Source: CBFGRV01 sp965651265 (GTDB lineage Bacteria > Bacteroidota > Rhodothermia > Rhodothermales > VXPQ01). Taken from it: a DNA stretch of 10,541 nucleotides. Position 1 is the stretch's first letter. Every line of letters begins with the position of its first letter. Of this stretch, positions 7,455 through 10,541 are shown in pieces. The translations under genes and the position numbers were made by a program. The DNA lies in contig CBFGRV010000091.1 in the NCBI GenBank assembly GCA_965651265.1, forward strand, positions 1 through 10,541, in the 5' to 3' direction. Under the pieces are notes generated by a model. It searched no databases. It was not told the origin of the DNA and was given only the letters and a program-made list of their open reading frames with translations.

Positions 7455-7460
7455 ATTATA
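7455..7460 (-). promoter_or_regulatory. Perfect -10 box just before the small protein gene
   Basis: The minus strand reads TATAAT here, 12 bases before the ATG at 7442. Transcription would start near 7448, leaving only about six untranslated bases. The place for a -35 box (around 7478-7483) reads AGACCA, a poor match. No Shine-Dalgarno site fits in so short a leader. The spacer 7443-7609 is also the upstream region of the divergent restriction-modification gene. Confidence 0.5.
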
Positions 7461-7609
7461 CGATTCATCCCCCCGAATGGTCTCTCAGAGTTTGTCCGTA
7501 TTCTCTGGTCCTGGCCGGTAGCGCCCTCGGGTGATCCGCCGCCTTGACGCGCCGGCTAGCGAACCCGTTCTTCAGAAGTACCGACGACACTCGCACCTGG
7601 CTTGCTTTC

Positions 7610-10541
7610 ATGCACGACATCGGCTCCTTCATCACACGCTGGAAGGCCTCCGGCGCGTCGGAGCGCTCCAATTACCAGCTCTTCCTGACCGAGCTGTGCG
7701 AGGTGCTGGGCGTCGAGAAGCCGCAGCCCGCCTCCGACACGACGGCGCTCAACGACTACGTCTTCGAGCGGGCGGTCACGCAGGAGCGCACGGGCGGCGA
7801 CGGCGCCGTGACGGGCTTCATCGACCTCTACAAACGCGACTGTTTCGTGCTCGAGGCGAAGCAGGGCCGCGACGCACCCGAGCCCACCGAGGCCGAATCG
7901 CTCGGCGGCGCGCGGCTTAAGCAGCGCATGGGCACCGCGAAGCGCGGCACGCCGGTCTGGAGCATCGCCATGCGGCGCGCGATGTCTCAAGCGCAACGCT
8001 ACGCGCGGATGCTGCCGCCTGAGCACGGCTGGCCGCCCTTTCTGATCGTGGTGGATGTCGGCTACTGCATCGACCTCTATGCCGACTTCTCCGGACTCGG
8101 CAAGCTCTACACGCAGTTCCCGAACGCGCAGTCGTTCCGCATCTACATCGATGATTTGATGCGGGAGGATGTGCGCGATCTGCTGCGTACGGTCTGGACC
8201 GAACCCGCCACGCTCGATCCCGCCGGTCGCACGGCCCGCGTCACGCGCGTCCTCGCCGCGCGGCTCGGCAAGCTGGCCACCTCGCTCGAAAAATCGGACC
8301 ACAGCCCCGAGGAGGTCGCGCACTTCCTGATGCGCTGCCTCTTCTCGATGTTCGCCGAGGACGTGGGGCTCCTGCCCGACCGCAGCTTCACGAAGCTCCT
8401 GAGCCGATACCGCGATCCCGAGCGCATCCACCTTTTCCCCAAGGCGCTGGAGTCGCTCTGGAGGGTGATGGACACGGGCGGATTCGCGCCGGGTCTCGAT
8501 GCCGAGATCCTCCGGTTCAATGGCTCGCTCTTCCGCGAACCCGGGGCCCTCCCGCTGACCGAGGCCCAGCTCGACCTTCTCATCGAAGCCGCCGAGGCCG
8601 AGTGGCGGGATGTCGAGCCGGCCATCTTCGGCACGCTGCTGGAACGCGCGCTGGATCCGCGCGAGCGCCACAAGCTCGGCGCCCACTTCACGCCGCCTGC
8701 CTACGTCGAGCGCCTCGTGATGCCGACGGTCGTCGAGCCCCTGCGCGAGAAATGGCAGGCCGCACAGGCCGCCGCCGCGGCGCTCGAGGCGGACGGCGAC
8801 GAGTCCGGCGCCCGGAAGGAAATCGCCGCCTTCCACCGGCATCTATGCGAGGTCAGGATCCTCGACCCGGCCTGTGGCAGCGGGAATTTCCTCTACGTGA
8901 CGCTCGAGCACCTGAAACGGCTGGAGGGCGAGGTCCTGGAGGCCCTGAAGTCGTACGGCGGGCAGCAGACGCTCGACATGACGGGTGGCCACACCGTCGC
9001 CCCGAACCAATTCCTCGGCCTCGAGATCAACCCCCGCGCCGCCGCCATCGCCGAGATCGTCCTCTGGATAGGCTACCTCCAGTGGCACTTCCGCACCCAC
9101 GGACACGCACGCCGGCTCGATCCGCCGATCCTCCGTGAGTACGGCAACATCCAGTACCGCGACGCACTGATCGAGTACGATGAGCGAATCCCGCGCGTCG
9201 ATGACGATGGAGACATCGTCACGCGATGGGATGGCATCACCCGCATCCAGCATCCCGTCACCGAGCAGATGGTGCCAAATGAGACCGCGCGGACGCCGGT
9301 ATACGACTACGTGAACCCGCGCGAGGCAGAGTGGCCGGAGGCGGATTACATCGTGGGAAATCCGCCGTTCATCGGCACCGCGTTTATGCGATCGGCCCTG
9401 GGTGACGGCTATACTGAGGCCGTTCGGAAAGTCTACGCGGGAGACGTCCCCGACAGTGCCGACTTCGTCACCTACTGGTGGCACAAGGCGGCGGAGCTGG
9501 TGCGACACGGCAAGGCGGAGCGCTTCGGGTTCATCACCACGAATAGCCTGCGCCAGACCTTCAACCGGCGCGTCCTCGAGCGCCACCTGAATGCCGATCC
9601 GCCGCTGTCGATTGCCTTCGCCGTGCCCGATCATCCATGGGTGGATAGTGAGTTCGGAGCGGACGTGCGGATTGCGATGACGGTCGGGGTTGCCGGAGAG
9701 CGGGCGGGTCGATTGGCGCAAGTAGTTTCGGAAGAAAAATCGGATGCTCTGGGGAGGAACGTCGCGATAGAAGAGAGCCGCGGAACACTCTTCTCCAACC
9801 TTACCATCGGAATCGACATAACGAGTGTTCAACCACTCCGAGCAAATTCTGAGATTTCCGATCGAGGGATGATGCTCTTCGGTTCAGGGTTCATCGTGAC
9901 TTATGATGAGGCAGTTCGTCTGGGATTGGGACGGGTAAGCGGTATCGAGAGGCATGTTCGACCGTACCGCAACGGTCGCGATATCACACGATCGCCGCGA
10001 GGTGTGTTGGTGATTGACCTTTTTGGATTGACGCCGGACTACGTGCGAGACCAGTTTCCAGAAGTCTATCAGCACGTCCTGCTCAGAGTTAAGTCTGAGC
10101 GGGACCACAATCGAGACACGGCTATTCGGGAGAACTGGTGGTTATTTGGTCGCCCGCGCCCACGTCTACGAGAAGCTCTTAATGGTCTGTCTCGATACAT
10201 CGTAACAGTCGAGACGTCGAAGCACCGCTTCTTCCAGTTCCTCGATATCTCGATTCTGCCGGACAACAAACTCGTGGCTATAGCCTCTGAGGATCCATTT
10301 CACCTCGGTGTCCTCTCAAGCGGCATCCATGTTACATGGGCGCTCGCCTCCGGAGGTAACCTCGGTGTGGGCAACGATCCCGTCTACGTGAAAACCCGCT
10401 GCTTCGAAACCTTCCCCTTTCCAGAGGCAACAGAGGAGCAGCAGGATCGCATCCGCACCATCGCGGAAAGTCTCGACGCGCACCGTGCCCGCCAGCTCGA
10501 TCAGCACGAGAAGCTGACGATGACCGGGATGTACAACGTGC
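7610..10541 (+). CDS. MmeI-like type IIL/IIG restriction-modification enzyme, 3' end missing
   Basis: My translation is open for 977 codons to the right edge. The N-terminal nuclease part has D72-x9-E82-A-K84 within FIDLYKRDCFVLEAKQG, the same motif and spacing as MmeI (D70, E80, K82). A helical spacer follows (about 195-350), including FLMRCLFSMFAEDVGLLP. The gamma-class N6-adenine methyltransferase core has GAHFTPPAYVERLV (motif X, from 357), DPACGSGNF (motif I, 419-427) and NPPF (motif IV, 584-587). A target-recognition region spans about 680-930. The last codons, LTMTGMYNV, match the start of the conserved C-terminal helices, so perhaps 100-200 residues are missing. Family members methylate one adenine of their site and cut about 20 bases away, using one polypeptide. 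ATG 7610 is chosen because MHDIGSFITRWKASG starts at the usual family point. The frame is open back to 7535 and a TTG at 7544 is possible. No good ribosome-binding site is seen. Confidence 0.9.
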   Translation, partial: MHDIGSFITRWKASGASERSNYQLFLTELCEVLGVEKPQPASDTTALNDYVFERAVTQERTGGDGAVTGFIDLYKRDCFVLEAKQGRDAPEPTEAESLGGARLKQRMGTAKRGTPVWSIAMRRAMSQAQRYARMLPPEHGWPPFLIVVDVGYCIDLYADFSGLGKLYTQFPNAQSFRIYIDDLMREDVRDLLRTVWTEPATLDPAGRTARVTRVLAARLGKLATSLEKSDHSPEEVAHFLMRCLFSMFAEDVGLLPDRSFTKLLSRYRDPERIHLFPKALESLWRVMDTGGFAPGLDAEILRFNGSLFREPGALPLTEAQLDLLIEAAEAEWRDVEPAIFGTLLERALDPRERHKLGAHFTPPAYVERLVMPTVVEPLREKWQAAQAAAAALEADGDESGARKEIAAFHRHLCEVRILDPACGSGNFLYVTLEHLKRLEGEVLEALKSYGGQQTLDMTGGHTVAPNQFLGLEINPRAAAIAEIVLWIGYLQWHFRTHGHARRLDPPILREYGNIQYRDALIEYDERIPRVDDDGDIVTRWDGITRIQHPVTEQMVPNETARTPVYDYVNPREAEWPEADYIVGNPPFIGTAFMRSALGDGYTEAVRKVYAGDVPDSADFVTYWWHKAAELVRHGKAERFGFITTNSLRQTFNRRVLERHLNADPPLSIAFAVPDHPWVDSEFGADVRIAMTVGVAGERAGRLAQVVSEEKSDALGRNVAIEESRGTLFSNLTIGIDITSVQPLRANSEISDRGMMLFGSGFIVTYDEAVRLGLGRVSGIERHVRPYRNGRDITRSPRGVLVIDLFGLTPDYVRDQFPEVYQHVLLRVKSERDHNRDTAIRENWWLFGRPRPRLREALNGLSRYIVTVETSKHRFFQFLDISILPDNKLVAIASEDPFHLGVLSSGIHVTWALASGGNLGVGNDPVYVKTRCFETFPFPEATEEQQDRIRTIAESLDAHRARQLDQHEKLTMTGMYNV

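Noticed and set aside
7556..9832. Two long minus-strand open frames (428 and 329 codons) opposite the MmeI-like gene
   Set aside because: They mirror the GC-rich codons of an intact restriction-modification gene, and their translations look like low-complexity shadow protein.
7610..10541. Whether the large methyltransferase is BREX PglX or DISARM DrmMI
   Set aside because: The D-x9-E-x-K nuclease motif at the MmeI position and the MmeI-like ending favour a single-chain type IIL enzyme, and no BREX or DISARM partner genes are in the window. Genes beyond the right edge cannot be excluded.

Overview
The window is bacterial, GC-rich, and comes from a Gram-negative-type cell. The evidence for that is a lipobox protein, several Sec signal peptides ending in A-x-A-like sites, and good Shine-Dalgarno sites before some starts. 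The mix of exported small-domain proteins would fit Gemmatimonadota, Rhodothermota or Acidobacteriota, but nothing here fixes the phylum. I found no rRNA, tRNA, CRISPR array, insertion sequence or phage gene.

Layout. (1) Positions 1-2790, minus strand: three exported proteins in a row, read right to left. They are a VOC (glyoxalase-fold) protein with a signal peptide, a lipoprotein joining NlpE-like and META/HslJ-like domains, and a secreted ADP-ribosylglycohydrolase-family protein that runs off the left edge. The gaps are 101 and 51 bp, so co-transcription is possible. (2) Positions 2791-3038: divergent intergenic region with a weak minus-strand promoter candidate. (3) Positions 3039-6134, plus strand: a 1031-aa PLD nuclease - SF2 helicase - DUF3427 protein, the architecture of SauUSI-type (type IV) modification-dependent restriction enzymes. 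(4) Positions 6187-6666, minus: a secreted NTF2/SnoaL-like protein, convergent with the helicase. (5) Positions 6836-7442, minus: a small protein and a nucleotidyltransferase whose coding regions overlap out of frame by about 83 bp. A perfect TATAAT lies just upstream. (6) Positions 7610-10541, plus, running off the right edge: an MmeI-like single-chain type IIL/IIG restriction-modification enzyme with an intact D-x9-E-x-K nuclease motif and a gamma-class adenine methyltransferase core.

The right two thirds read as a small defence island: type IV restriction, a nucleotidyltransferase pair that may be toxin-antitoxin-like, and a self-contained type II restriction-modification enzyme. The left third reads as cell-envelope or stress housekeeping. 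The DNA-recognition part of the MmeI-like gene looks less GC-rich than the rest of that gene, as expected if it was exchanged by recombination. I did not find a wholly new multi-gene system. The least explained element is the overlapping small-protein/nucleotidyltransferase pair.
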